Assembly (NCBI RefSeq): GCF_016695175.1
Contig: NZ_CP068023.1
Location: 3,467,501 to 3,531,500, forward strand
DNA from: Pseudoalteromonas sp. GCY
Lineage (GTDB): Bacteria; Pseudomonadota; Gammaproteobacteria; Enterobacterales; Alteromonadaceae
Reading direction: 5' to 3'
Length of the DNA stretch: 64,000 bases
Numbering within the stretch: position 1 is the first letter of the stretch; each line of letters starts with the position of its first letter. The translations under genes were made by a program, and so were the position numbers. Positions 27,352 to 35,777 of this stretch are shown one piece after another. The notes below the pieces were generated by a model, which was not told where the DNA came from, did not search any database, and saw only the letters and a list, made by a program, of their open reading frames with translations.

Positions 27352-28899
27352 ATGGTAAAACTCATTGTTTTTGTATTTACGGTATTCGCCCCAATCGCAC
27401 TTTCGCAACCAACAATTAATAATGCGCTACCTTTTCCTGATAAAAAACAACGAACAGAGATTACCACACAGCTATTTTCTGGAATAGAAAGCATCGATGC
27501 CATAACAATAACACTGCGCAATAAAACAAGACGTATAGACTGGAAAACCTACAAAGCCATAGCAAGTAAACGTATCATAAACTCAAATAATTGGGATACC
27601 TTATACCGTGCCCTAGACAACCTACATTATGGAATTTTAAATCGTCACTCCTATTTGATAGTTGATGAAAAGGCACGCAAAAAAGTCACTAGCTTCCCTA
27701 AGTGGCCGAAGCTCGAAATAGGCTATACATGGCCTCAAATTAGCTTTTTCTCTACAAGAAACCAAAAGTCAATCAGACTTATAAACGACCGTAGCATAGA
27801 AGATTTGTTTGAAGAGTTTTTCAACTTTTATTGTAATGACGTACATAAATCAGGTTGCCTGCGGCTGTTCTCCAGCTACATGAAATCGGGCTACTTCTTC
27901 TCTGGTGACCTAGATAAACTCGTCGTTAGTTACACAGATAACAGTTCAGATGTTTTTGTAAAACAGGGGCAACAAAAAAGCAAGCAGCAGGCTTCTTCTA
28001 AATGTTCAGAAATGTATTTACCGCTTGGCTTAAATTTGCTCTACGATGGCAGCCAGTCATGCCTATATGAAAGCGACGGTGCCTTTGTGCTTAAGATATT
28101 CTACTTTGGTAAGTGGGGTTCTCACAGCGATGATATCTATTGTGACGAAGCTAAAGAACCAGGTATGTGCTTCGATATTAGCGAAATAAAGCAAATTACA
28201 CATCGCTCGTCGGCTAAACCCCTAATAGTAGATATCCAGAATAATAAAGGTGGTTCAGAAAATACGCCTTGGATCGCCGCTTTGACCAGAAATGGATTCA
28301 GAGATAATTTGGTCCAGTATCGAAATACACCGCTTTTGGCGAATAAAGAGATACGAGATAGTGCGTTTTACCAAAGTAAAAAAGCCGAACGTTGGTATCA
28401 GAATATTGTCGCTGACATCACCAGTCGCGATGACTTTCTGCCTCCTCGGCCTGACTTTTGCCGTGGCTCTGCCCAGTGCGACATTCGCATGATTGACTCG
28501 TCTTCTACGCCTATTAAGTACGAGTCCTTAAAACTCGTAGTCAATGCTGGATGCGTTAGCTCTTGTGATGATTTTATTTGGCGAACACGCCAGTATGCAA
28601 ATGCGAAAACCTTTGGACAATTGCCGGCTACCGACGGCGCCTATGCCAGATTAACTGGTTACTTATTTATCACTAAAACAGGGAAGATAATTAATATTAT
28701 CACTGGTGAAGGTGAGCACCCAGCAGGTGATAATGGAACTTTATTACTGACTTATCAGCTCCCTATTTCTAAAACAGTGAGCTTTGAGGGAGAAATGTTG
28801 GAAGGAAATGCTAGCGTACTTGACAACTTATTGCCTGTAAGCAAACTGAACTATGTTAATTTGGAATTAGATAACTTGGTAAATGCCTTGCGTGATTAA
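27352..28899 (+). CDS. Secreted S41-like (C-terminal processing protease fold) protein
   Basis: A roughly 515-residue exported protein. The signal peptide is VKLIVFVFTVFAPIALS. The N-terminal two-thirds is not recognised and contains paired cysteines. The C-terminal third resembles S41 tail-specific proteases: IVDIQNNKGGSENTPWIAAL (about 300-320), then LVVNAGCVSSCDDFIWRT (about 395-412), where a serine takes the place of the S41 nucleophile, then FGQLPATDGA. AAGGA is six bases before ATG 27352. The coding sequence is AT-rich with many AAA and ATA codons compared with neighbours, hinting at transfer. Substrate and activity are unknown. Confidence 0.6.
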   Translation: MVKLIVFVFTVFAPIALSQPTINNALPFPDKKQRTEITTQLFSGIESIDAITITLRNKTRRIDWKTYKAIASKRIINSNNWDTLYRALDNLHYGILNRHSYLIVDEKARKKVTSFPKWPKLEIGYTWPQISFFSTRNQKSIRLINDRSIEDLFEEFFNFYCNDVHKSGCLRLFSSYMKSGYFFSGDLDKLVVSYTDNSSDVFVKQGQQKSKQQASSKCSEMYLPLGLNLLYDGSQSCLYESDGAFVLKIFYFGKWGSHSDDIYCDEAKEPGMCFDISEIKQITHRSSAKPLIVDIQNNKGGSENTPWIAALTRNGFRDNLVQYRNTPLLANKEIRDSAFYQSKKAERWYQNIVADITSRDDFLPPRPDFCRGSAQCDIRMIDSSSTPIKYESLKLVVNAGCVSSCDDFIWRTRQYANAKTFGQLPATDGAYARLTGYLFITKTGKIINIITGEGEHPAGDNGTLLLTYQLPISKTVSFEGEMLEGNASVLDNLLPVSKLNYVNLELDNLVNALRD

Positions 28900-28927
28900 A
28901 GCATCCGATTAGCTAGAACAAGAAATA

Positions 28928-28964
28928 CAGTGAAGCCGCTATATCCAAGATAGCGGCTTCACTG
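28928..28964. terminator. Strong convergent hairpin
   Basis: Perfect 15-bp arms CAGTGAAGCCGCTAT and ATAGCGGCTTCACTG with a 7-base loop lie between the S41-like gene (plus) and the enolase-superfamily gene (minus). T-runs are weak on both sides. Confidence 0.7.
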
Positions 28965-28982
28965 GTTTAAGAGCGTTCAGAC

Positions 28983-30158
28983 CTACTTAATTTCCACACG
29001 GGCTGAGCGCATCACGATTTCATCGTTTAGCTCAATACCAAGCCCCGGCTCTTCTGACACTCTAAAGATACCGTTCTTAGGCTGTGGATCTTGCAAGCAT
29101 AGTTCCCTGTTCCACTTTTTGATTGCGTAAGTATGGTGCTCATGGATCAGGAAGTTTGGGATCGCGGTTTCCAAGTGTAGTGAAGCAGCAGTTGCTACCG
29201 GGCCGCCACAGACGTGCGCCTGAATACGAATATCAAAGATATCGGCGTAATCACATACCTTCTTGGTTTCAGTAAAGCCACCACATAGGCCAATATCTGG
29301 CTGCAGTACATCGATACTTTGATCTTCAAAATAAGGACGGACACCCCAGCGGTTATATAAACGTTCACCACCAGCGATTGGCACAGAGGTCTTGTTTGCT
29401 ACCTTTGCATGTAAAGAGTGGTTTAGATAATTCACTGGCTCTTCATAATACATACAATCAAATTCTTCAGCGATGTCTGCAATTTGAATGGCTGATGTCG
29501 CGCCTGGTAAGCTGTGGCACTCAAAAATAATGTCGACTTCATCGCCTACCGCTTCACGTATTGCTTTCATTCTTGCACGGTATAATTTCATTTCCGCGCG
29601 CGAGATAAGCTTAGTTCTATCGTAATAGGTGTTGCCATCTTTATCGTACTGAATTGGGTCAACTTTAACCGCATCGTAGCCTTCTGCAATGGCTTTATGT
29701 GCAGCTTCAGCATATTCGTGTGGTTGAACTAGTGCTTTAAACTCGCTGTCCCAGTCAAACTGTAATTGCGAGGCATAGGTACGAAGCTCAGGGTTCACTT
29801 TACCACCAAGCAACTGATAAACAGGTAGGTTTAAGGCTTTACCTTTAATATCCCAAAGCGCGGTATCTATTGCTGACATCGCCGCATACACCACAGGTCC
29901 ACCACCTAAACCCCAAAAACTTTCTCTCAGCATACGCGACCAAAGCAGCTCGGTTTGAAAAGGGTCGTGACCAATTAAAAAAGCTTCAGCCATTTCTTTG
30001 ATCATACTAGCCGCAGCGCTGTGACCGAGGTCGTATGCAAGCCCTGCTTCACCAACCCCTGAAATGCCTTCATCGGTGTGAATACGAACAAAAACGGGTG
30101 TCCAAGCAGGTCTATCTGGACAATGAATATCGAAAACTTCGACGCGATTAACTTTCAT
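28983..30158 (-). CDS. Enolase-superfamily sugar acid dehydratase (mandelate racemase/galactonate dehydratase type)
   Basis: A 391-residue enolase-superfamily enzyme. The capping domain starts MKVNRVEVFDIHCPDRPAW. Barrel motifs include GYDAVKVDP, IFECHSLPG (His after an acidic position), YYEEPVN, IAGGERLYNRW, LQPDIGLCGG, and the catalytic histidine strand IQAHVCGGPVATAAS. This resembles the galactonate dehydratase/RspA group, but the first metal-ligand position reads Glu rather than the usual Asp (F-E-C-H). It lies 8 bp after a class II aldolase gene, suggesting a two-step route for a sugar acid. The substrate cannot be named. Confidence 0.75.
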   Translation of the reverse strand: MKVNRVEVFDIHCPDRPAWTPVFVRIHTDEGISGVGEAGLAYDLGHSAAASMIKEMAEAFLIGHDPFQTELLWSRMLRESFWGLGGGPVVYAAMSAIDTALWDIKGKALNLPVYQLLGGKVNPELRTYASQLQFDWDSEFKALVQPHEYAEAAHKAIAEGYDAVKVDPIQYDKDGNTYYDRTKLISRAEMKLYRARMKAIREAVGDEVDIIFECHSLPGATSAIQIADIAEEFDCMYYEEPVNYLNHSLHAKVANKTSVPIAGGERLYNRWGVRPYFEDQSIDVLQPDIGLCGGFTETKKVCDYADIFDIRIQAHVCGGPVATAASLHLETAIPNFLIHEHHTYAIKKWNRELCLQDPQPKNGIFRVSEEPGLGIELNDEIVMRSARVEIK

Positions 30159-30166
30159 GTTGACTC

Positions 30167-30934
30167 CTATTGAGCAAAGCTTGGATCTAGGCGGTAAGCT
30201 TTACGAAGCATTGCTGGCCATGCTAATTGACCACCGGTGCTACCGCTATGCACGACATTCGCTTGGTTATAAATGTTATCAATAATGGGTTGTGGTACAG
30301 GTACCGCTTGCTGTCCCGTTGCTTGAATCGCAACTTGGATTTCACATGCACGCTGTAAGTCATAAAAACGCATAAAGGCATCGCCTACCGTTGGCCCAAC
30401 AGTTAAACCACCATGGTTCACCAGCAGCATATGATTGGTTGTACCTAAGTCATCTTGTAAGCGCTTTTTCTCATCCATATTCACCGCTAAACCTTCATAC
30501 CCGTGATACGACAGTGATGGTAAGGAGAACATACTATGCTGACTCAAAGGCAATAAACCACATTCTACACTTGCGACTGCAATCGTCTCTTTGGTATGAA
30601 GGTGGATAACGCAATGCGCATCTTCTCGCACCTCATGGATTGCACTGTGGATGGTAAAGCCCGCCGGATTAATCTTAAATGGCGTATCATCAAGAATATT
30701 CCCTTCAAGATCGACCTTCACTAAATTAGAAGCGGTGACTTCATCAAAGGTCAGCCCAAAAGCGTTTACTAAATAATGATCCGTACCCGGCAAACGCGCC
30801 GACATATGCGTATAAATTAAGTCTCCCCAGCGAAAGTGCTCAACCAGTCGATAGCAAGCGGCAAGGTCAACACGCAGTTGCCATTCTTCTGCGCTTACTT
30901 TGTCTTTTAAATTTAACTGAGGTAATTCGAACAT
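30167..30934 (-). CDS. Class II aldolase/adducin family protein
   Basis: A 255-residue protein of the fuculose-phosphate aldolase/adducin fold. Motifs seen: HFRWGDLIYTHMSARLPG (about 34-51), HSAIHEVREDAHCVIHLHT (zinc ligands HLH, about 93-111), PLSQHSMF and LLVNHGGLTVGPTVGDAF with the third zinc histidine. The class includes aldolases, epimerases and decarboxylases, so the reaction is open. It is followed 8 bp later by the dehydratase-like gene on the same strand, suggesting an aldonate or related degradation pair. No dedicated regulator or transporter is adjacent. Confidence 0.75.
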   Translation of the reverse strand: MFELPQLNLKDKVSAEEWQLRVDLAACYRLVEHFRWGDLIYTHMSARLPGTDHYLVNAFGLTFDEVTASNLVKVDLEGNILDDTPFKINPAGFTIHSAIHEVREDAHCVIHLHTKETIAVASVECGLLPLSQHSMFSLPSLSYHGYEGLAVNMDEKKRLQDDLGTTNHMLLVNHGGLTVGPTVGDAFMRFYDLQRACEIQVAIQATGQQAVPVPQPIIDNIYNQANVVHSGSTGGQLAWPAMLRKAYRLDPSFAQ

Positions 30935-31002
30935 GGGGATCCCTTATTGACTCCACATTTGGATGTATAGAAGTCTAAAATAGCTTAATTATATCTTCAA
31001 CT

Positions 31003-31029
31003 AAAAACCACCGCGAACGGTGGTTTTTT
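31003..31029 (-). terminator. Intrinsic terminator of the cytochrome c gene
   Basis: AAAAACCACC and GGTGGTTTTT form a 10-bp stem with a 6-base loop; the minus strand ends in T residues 27 bp past the cytochrome c stop. Confidence 0.8.
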
Positions 31030-31055
31030 ATCATCTTTGATATCTAATTTTGATG

Positions 31056-31379
31056 TTATTCAACTTTAGATAGATACTCTGCAATCGCATCGATTTCAGC
31101 GTCCGTGACATTGGCAACCATCGCTTTCATCGCCGCTGACATACCATTATTACGTTTACCTGATTTGATATCTTTCATTTGCGCCGCTAAATACTCTTTA
31201 TTTTGACCATTTAGCTTTGGATACAGAGGCATGATTGGTGCTTTACCTTCTGCACCATGACAGGTTTGACACATTTTTGCTGTATATAATGCTTTACCAT
31301 CTGCAGCCATTGAACTTGCTGAACCTAGTGCGCAAATTGCCACCGTAGTCCCTACTAGTAGTTTTTTCATCTTGCTCAT
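31056..31379 (-). CDS. Periplasmic monohaem class I cytochrome c
   Basis: A 107-residue exported cytochrome. The signal peptide is KKLLVGTTVAICALGSASSM with cleavage near SMAADG. The single haem site is CQTCHG (about residue 37) and the distal ligand is likely the methionine in NGMSAAMKAM. The C-terminal helix IDAIAEYLSKVE is typical of small soluble c-type electron carriers (c5/c553 size). It has its own terminator. Partner oxidases are not in the window. Confidence 0.88.
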   Translation of the reverse strand: MSKMKKLLVGTTVAICALGSASSMAADGKALYTAKMCQTCHGAEGKAPIMPLYPKLNGQNKEYLAAQMKDIKSGKRNNGMSAAMKAMVANVTDAEIDAIAEYLSKVE

Positions 31380-31451
31380 ATCATTACTCTTTTTATTGAC
31401 GGTTAACGTTGTAAGTCAGTGTAGACTAAAGTTTGACCTAAAGCCTAATCA

Positions 31452-31991
31452 CTACCACATCAAATCATCTGGGACTTCAAAGTCAGCGTAAGGGTCATCC
31501 TCATCACCTTGCTGATTATCTTCCACATGGAAAACGATATATTTTTCGTCTACCTCTGCAATCTTTCTAGCAGGTTCATCTTGTAGCACATAGAACTGCT
31601 CTTCTAACACACAAATCGCTAAACGCCCCTTTGATAGCGCTTTTTGTGTTTCGGAATTAACTTCTAACTCCTTCACCTTATTTTGGTATGTGAAGTTAAA
31701 GGTCACATTACCGCGGATCTCATCTTGGTTATGATGCTCTAAGATCTGCTTCACGCGAGCAATTTGCTCTTTATCTTTTAGCGTTTCTTGCTTCGCTTTA
31801 TTTAACTCTTCGGCACGCTTTTGCTGCTCAAGCTTTGTCTGCTCAATATGTTTTTGAAGGTCTGTTTGGTCGCTCGTTGCGCCTTTTTTCTTTTTCTTCT
31901 GCTGTTTACGCTTTTGTGTTTTTGCAACTTTCGCTTTGTGCTCAGTTGTTAGACCTGCTTTTAGCAACTGATCTTGCAGTGAACCCATCAT
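31452..31991 (-). CDS. DUF2058 (YaiL-type) nucleoprotein
   Basis: A 179-residue protein. It begins MMGSLQDQLLKAGL, followed by a very basic stretch (KRKQQKKKKKG, about 26-37) and a coiled-coil rich in K, E and Q. A C-terminal domain has TFNFTYQNKVKELEVN and LAICVLEEQFYVL. This is the YaiL/DUF2058 pattern; E. coli YaiL is described as nucleoprotein/polynucleotide-associated, with no defined role. GGAG sits four bases before the first of two adjacent ATG codons. The basic segment suggests nucleic acid binding. Confidence 0.85.
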   Translation of the reverse strand: MMGSLQDQLLKAGLTTEHKAKVAKTQKRKQQKKKKKGATSDQTDLQKHIEQTKLEQQKRAEELNKAKQETLKDKEQIARVKQILEHHNQDEIRGNVTFNFTYQNKVKELEVNSETQKALSKGRLAICVLEEQFYVLQDEPARKIAEVDEKYIVFHVEDNQQGDEDDPYADFEVPDDLMW

Positions 31992-32037
31992 GCAACTCCG
32001 TAAAATAGACTTTTCACTATTTTAACTCAGCAATTTC

Positions 32038-32064
32038 GATTGACCAGAGAGGAATCGGTCAATC
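32038..32064. promoter_or_regulatory. Inverted repeat upstream of the MFS gene
   Basis: GATTGACC and GGTCAATC are perfect 8-bp arms with an 11-base spacer in the divergent DUF2058/MFS promoter region. An operator is possible; the regulator is unknown. Confidence 0.35.
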
Positions 32065-32176
32065 TAATGTAAAACTACCAAAATTATTGTTGCGCATCGT
32101 GATTTAGCGCAAAAAATTGTCATCTAGTTTGCTTTAATTTAAGCTAACTCATCGAAATAAAAAGCCTTATTGCTTA

Positions 32177-33310
32177 ATGCCCGTCATTCATCTATTGCTT
32201 TGCTCTGTTACCATTTTTTTTGTGCTCTATGCACCGCAGCCGCTGCTGGCCGAGTTTGCAGAGCAATTTAATGTATCTGCGTCTGATGCGGGCATGCTGA
32301 TGTCAGCAACTATGCTACCTTTGGCTATCGCGCCAATCTGCTACGGATTATTGCTGGCAAAGTCCAATCCGCTGCGCATTTTAAAATGGACCATGCTGCT
32401 CTTAGCACTCAGCAGTTTAGCATTTGCTTCAATGACTTCGTTTTCAGGGCTCTTGTTTACTCGGTTAATTCAAGGGCTATTATTACCTGCAGCACTCACT
32501 GCGATGACAGGTTATATCGGCCAACAATTTAGTGGCTCGCAGTTGAAAAGAAACATGAGTTTGTACATCGGAAGTACCATAGCCGGAGGTTATTTTGGCC
32601 GTACGCTTGCAGCCAACTTTACTGTCTGGTTTGAGTGGCAAAGTTTCTATTACCTAAACGCATTGTTATTGATTGTGCTGGCATTTAGCATTCGGGCCAG
32701 CAAGAACAAACCACCAATAATTCACGCGACAAGGATCAGGGACTATCTGGCACCACTCAAGCAATCGCGCCTGGTGAGATTATACAGCTCTGTATTTTGT
32801 ATGTTTTTCTGCTTCGCGGGACTACTCAACTTTTTACCTTTTATACTCAAGTACGACTTTAATTTAACTGACCCCAGTAAAGTGGGCTGGGTCTATACAG
32901 GCTATTTGGTTGGTGCTTTAGGGTCTATCGTTACACCTTGGCTACAAAGTAAATTTCATTCTACCTGGCGATTTTTAGCTGTGATGTTCTTCATCTATGC
33001 TACAACCATTGCGCTGTTACCCGTGGCGTCTGTGTTCTTTTTTGTGGTCTTATTTACGCTATTCTGCGCCTGTATGTTTGTGATCCATTCAACCGCTGCA
33101 CCATTAGCCAACAGTATTAGTCAGGCACCTGCAACAGTCACTAATGGCGCTTATGTTTCGTTTTATTATTCCGGAGGCGTGCTGGGCTCTTACCTTCCGG
33201 GTTTGATTTATGAGCAAGCTGGTATCACTTGGTTTTGTGCGTCACTTTTTATCGTTTGTACAGTCGGCTTAGCTCTGAGTTTGAGAAACACAGTCAACCC
33301 AGTGAGGTGA
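32177..33310 (+). CDS. MFS transporter
   Basis: A 377-residue inner-membrane protein with about twelve hydrophobic helices. It begins MPVIHLLLCSVTIFFVLYAP and carries the major facilitator pattern with short loops (LLLAKSNPLRIL between helices 2 and 3, a longer central loop with ASKNKPPIIHATRIRDYLAP). Family resemblance is to YnfM/AraJ-type drug and sugar exporters, but the substrate cannot be named. Its 3' end overlaps the convergent PrdX-like gene by 42 bp. No adjacent LysR regulator is present. Confidence 0.8.
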   Translation: MPVIHLLLCSVTIFFVLYAPQPLLAEFAEQFNVSASDAGMLMSATMLPLAIAPICYGLLLAKSNPLRILKWTMLLLALSSLAFASMTSFSGLLFTRLIQGLLLPAALTAMTGYIGQQFSGSQLKRNMSLYIGSTIAGGYFGRTLAANFTVWFEWQSFYYLNALLLIVLAFSIRASKNKPPIIHATRIRDYLAPLKQSRLVRLYSSVFCMFFCFAGLLNFLPFILKYDFNLTDPSKVGWVYTGYLVGALGSIVTPWLQSKFHSTWRFLAVMFFIYATTIALLPVASVFFFVVLFTLFCACMFVIHSTAAPLANSISQAPATVTNGAYVSFYYSGGVLGSYLPGLIYEQAGITWFCASLFIVCTVGLALSLRNTVNPVR

Positions 33311-33787
33311 GTGTCCAGTGACTTGCCAAAAGCGCTTTAGATCTGCGAGCGTTAATACCCAAGTTTTAGTATTCACTAGCGGATGGCACTGCCATAAGTG
33401 CGCAGATTGCAGTTCACTGTCAAGCCATAATTCGACTTGTTGCTCGCTGTCGTTATGCAGTGTGAGTGCCGACACACAGCCTTGTTCCACTCCTAAATAC
33501 TTTGCTAGCCTGTCCGTCGATGCAAAACCTAAACGCGACACCCCTTGAGATTTAGACAGCGCTTTTAGGTCAACTTGCTTGTCTGCAGGAATAATAAAAA
33601 GAAAGTGTCGCTTTCCATAGTTATCTCGGAGGAAGAGATTTTTCAGTCGCGTCCCTTTTCTCTCTAACTTCAAGTTGTCAGCATCTAGACAAGTATGTAA
33701 CGGTGGATGCTCATAATTGAGATAGTTGATATCTAACTGAGCGAGCCGCTCTGCAAGTGCACTTGGATTGTTTCTGATCACAAACAC
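33269..33787 (-). CDS. YbaK/PrdX-type Ala-tRNA(Pro) editing protein
   Basis: A 172-residue protein of the YbaK/ProRS-editing family. The PrdX (ProXp-ala) pattern is seen in KGTRLKNLFLRDNYGKRHFL (about 43-62), FIIPADKQVDLKAL, LGFASTDRLAKYLGVEQGCV and a late HPLVNTKTWVLTLADLKRF. Such proteins hydrolyse alanine mischarged on tRNA-Pro. Lys-Asn in RLKNLF is the expected catalytic region. It overlaps the lipoprotein gene upstream by 10 bp and the MFS gene downstream (convergent) by 42 bp. Confidence 0.85.
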   Translation of the reverse strand: MFVIRNNPSALAERLAQLDINYLNYEHPPLHTCLDADNLKLERKGTRLKNLFLRDNYGKRHFLFIIPADKQVDLKALSKSQGVSRLGFASTDRLAKYLGVEQGCVSALTLHNDSEQQVELWLDSELQSAHLWQCHPLVNTKTWVLTLADLKRFWQVTGHSPHWVDCVSQTQS

Positions 33788-34173
33788 TTACCTCGTAGCT
33801 GAACGCTACGCTGTCGCCAGTATACATCGGTAATTTTATGACCTGCGTTACAGTAATCCGCCTCAATCAAAGCCGGTTTTAATAAGGCGACGGCTTGCTC
33901 TTCTAACTTGAGTTTTAGAGAGGGGGAATCTTCAATACGCTCAAACTCGGCAAAACGTTTTAGCTCTCTTCTTGATATTGGCTTACTTGCATCCAGCTCC
34001 ATTCGAGGTGTTGCTTGTACCGTTACAATGAAAGCAAATTCTTTATCACCAGTTGGCGAAAGGCGCTTATGAAGAGATTGTTTTTCGATAATAAGTTCAG
34101 GCTCATCAGGTTGTGATGCACAACTCGCTAGAAGCCCAATAATGAGAATAGAAAAGATATGACGCAGAACCAT
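33778..34173 (-). CDS. Small lipoprotein of unknown function
   Basis: A 131-residue protein with a lipoprotein signal (LRHIFSILIIGLLASC, lipobox LASC, Cys about 18). The mature part is mixed alpha/beta and has two late cysteines (ADYCNAGHK and RGKCL at the C-terminus) that could form a disulfide. I do not recognise the family. The gene overlaps the PrdX-like gene by 10 bp, so the two are co-transcribed. Membrane anchoring is predicted; nothing points to a specific role. Confidence 0.65.
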   Translation of the reverse strand: MVLRHIFSILIIGLLASCASQPDEPELIIEKQSLHKRLSPTGDKEFAFIVTVQATPRMELDASKPISRRELKRFAEFERIEDSPSLKLKLEEQAVALLKPALIEADYCNAGHKITDVYWRQRSVQLRGKCL

Positions 34174-34249
34174 AATTCGCTTAATTCGTTTTATTTTCAG
34201 TTCAGTGTAACAAAGACTATAAAAAAATAGCGAAATTTTTTGTCTGGGG

Positions 34250-34278
34250 TTGACGGGAATATAAAAAATGATTAAATT
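34250..34278 (+). promoter_or_regulatory. Probable tRNA-Ala promoter
   Basis: TTGACG and TAAATT are spaced by 17 bases, ending 24 bp before the tRNA. The short distance and following GCTTCG fit a stable-RNA promoter. Confidence 0.5.
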
Positions 34279-34302
34279 TCGCTTCGTCTACAGATGGAAT
34301 GT

Positions 34303-34378
34303 GGGGCTATAGCTCAGCTGGGAGAGCGCCTGCCTTGCACGCAGGAGGTCAGCAGTTCGATCCTGCTTAGCTCCACCA
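34303..34378 (+). tRNA. tRNA-Ala, anticodon TGC
   Basis: A 76-nt cloverleaf: acceptor GGGGCTA with TAGCTCC, D arm with AGCTGGGAGAGC, anticodon loop CTTGCAC giving TGC, T arm AGCAG-TTCGATC-CTGCT, encoded CCA. It is nearly identical to the tRNA-Ala usually found in rRNA operons, but here it stands alone without 16S or 23S genes. Confidence 0.96.
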
Positions 34379-34424
34379 CTTTCCGCTCTTCTTACTTCTT
34401 ACAAAATTAACACTCTAAATCGAA

Positions 34425-34458
34425 AAGAAAAAAGCCCAAGTCTTTCGACCCGAGCTTT
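34425..34458 (-). terminator. Intrinsic terminator of proBA
   Basis: On the minus strand AAGCTCGGGTC and GACTTGGGCTT form an 11-bp stem with several G-T pairs and a GAAA-type loop, followed by a T-run, about 70 bp past proA. Confidence 0.75.
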
Positions 34459-34526
34459 GCAGTTACTTATGTCATTCTGTGTATACCACTGAGTAAAATT
34501 CCACATACTCAAGCAGCATAAGTTTA

Positions 34527-35774
34527 TTATTCTCTGATTTGACCTTCACCATTCACTAAAAACTTTTCGGTTGTTAGCGACTCCAAGCCCATAGGTCCGT
34601 AAGCGTGCAATTTGGTTGTAGCAATACCAATCTCGGCACCTAAACCTAACGCTGAACCATCACTGAAGCGTGAAGAGGCGTTAACCATCACAACAGAAGC
34701 ATCTACACCGCGTTGGAACAAATCAGCAACAGCTTCGTCTTCCGTACAGATAACTTCGGTATGGTGACTACCAAAGCGATCAATATGGGCAAGCGCTGCA
34801 TTAAAATCAGCAACCTGACGAACCGCTATTTCAAGGCTCAAGTATTCTTCGCCAAACTCGTCATCGCTTAACTCAACTGCGTTATCAAAATAAGCTACGG
34901 TTTGTTTACACGCATTAATTTTCACACCCCTTTCAGCCAGTGCTGCAGCGACTTTCGGTAAAAAAGTCGGAGCGATATCTTGATGCACGATTAACCCTTC
35001 TAGCGCATTACACACACCAGTACGCTGAGTTTTACCGTTTAACAGAAGCGCCATTGCTTTATCGAGATCGGCCGCTTTATCTATATACAAGTGACACACG
35101 CCTTTAAAATGCTGGATCACTGGCACCGTACTATTCTCTGTAACGAAATTGATTAAGCCTTCACCGCCACGTGGGATGATAAGGTCGATATACTCTTTTT
35201 GTTGCATCAGTTCCATTAACAATGCACGGTCTGGATCTGGAATAACAGAAACTAACGCTGCGGGTAGGTTATGTTTTTCAAGCGCCTTATGCATCGCTTT
35301 TGCGATCTCTAAAGAACTCGCTAACGCTTCTTTACCACCACGCAAAATAACACCATTACCTGATTTAAAACACAGCGCACCGGCGTCAGCGGTGACATTG
35401 GGGCGCGCCTCATAAATCATGCAGACAACACCAAGTGGCACTCGCATTTTGCTGATTTTAATGCCATTTGGTCTTACACCCATGTCTCTACGTGCACCCA
35501 CTGGATCGTCCAGTTGAATGATAGTCTCGATACCTTCAGCCATACCTTCAATCCGCGCTTGGTTAAGCGTTAATCTATCTATCATGGCGTCGCTAAGCTG
35601 GTTATCACGAGCAGCAGCTAAATCAGCTTCATTGGCTTTAATAATGGCATCGCTGTTTTCACGGATCCCTTTTGCCATATCTGCTAACACCGCATTTTTT
35701 TGCTCTGTAGATAATAGTGCTAACTGTTTCGCTGCTTTTGCAGCCTGTGATGAAATATCTGTAATTAAACTCAT
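34527..35774 (-). CDS. proA: Gamma-glutamyl phosphate reductase ProA
   Basis: A 415-residue NADPH-dependent reductase for the second step of proline synthesis (glutamyl phosphate to glutamate semialdehyde). Signatures are MRVPLGVVCMIYEARPNVTA (about 109-128), NGVILRGGKEA, the catalytic cysteine in TQRTGVCNALEGLIVH (about 253-266), and ASSRFSDGSALGLGAEIGI near the end. It follows proB with a three-base gap, the usual operon order. Confidence 0.96.
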   Translation of the reverse strand: MSLITDISSQAAKAAKQLALLSTEQKNAVLADMAKGIRENSDAIIKANEADLAAARDNQLSDAMIDRLTLNQARIEGMAEGIETIIQLDDPVGARRDMGVRPNGIKISKMRVPLGVVCMIYEARPNVTADAGALCFKSGNGVILRGGKEALASSLEIAKAMHKALEKHNLPAALVSVIPDPDRALLMELMQQKEYIDLIIPRGGEGLINFVTENSTVPVIQHFKGVCHLYIDKAADLDKAMALLLNGKTQRTGVCNALEGLIVHQDIAPTFLPKVAAALAERGVKINACKQTVAYFDNAVELSDDEFGEEYLSLEIAVRQVADFNAALAHIDRFGSHHTEVICTEDEAVADLFQRGVDASVVMVNASSRFSDGSALGLGAEIGIATTKLHAYGPMGLESLTTEKFLVNGEGQIRE

Positions 35775-35777
35775 GTC

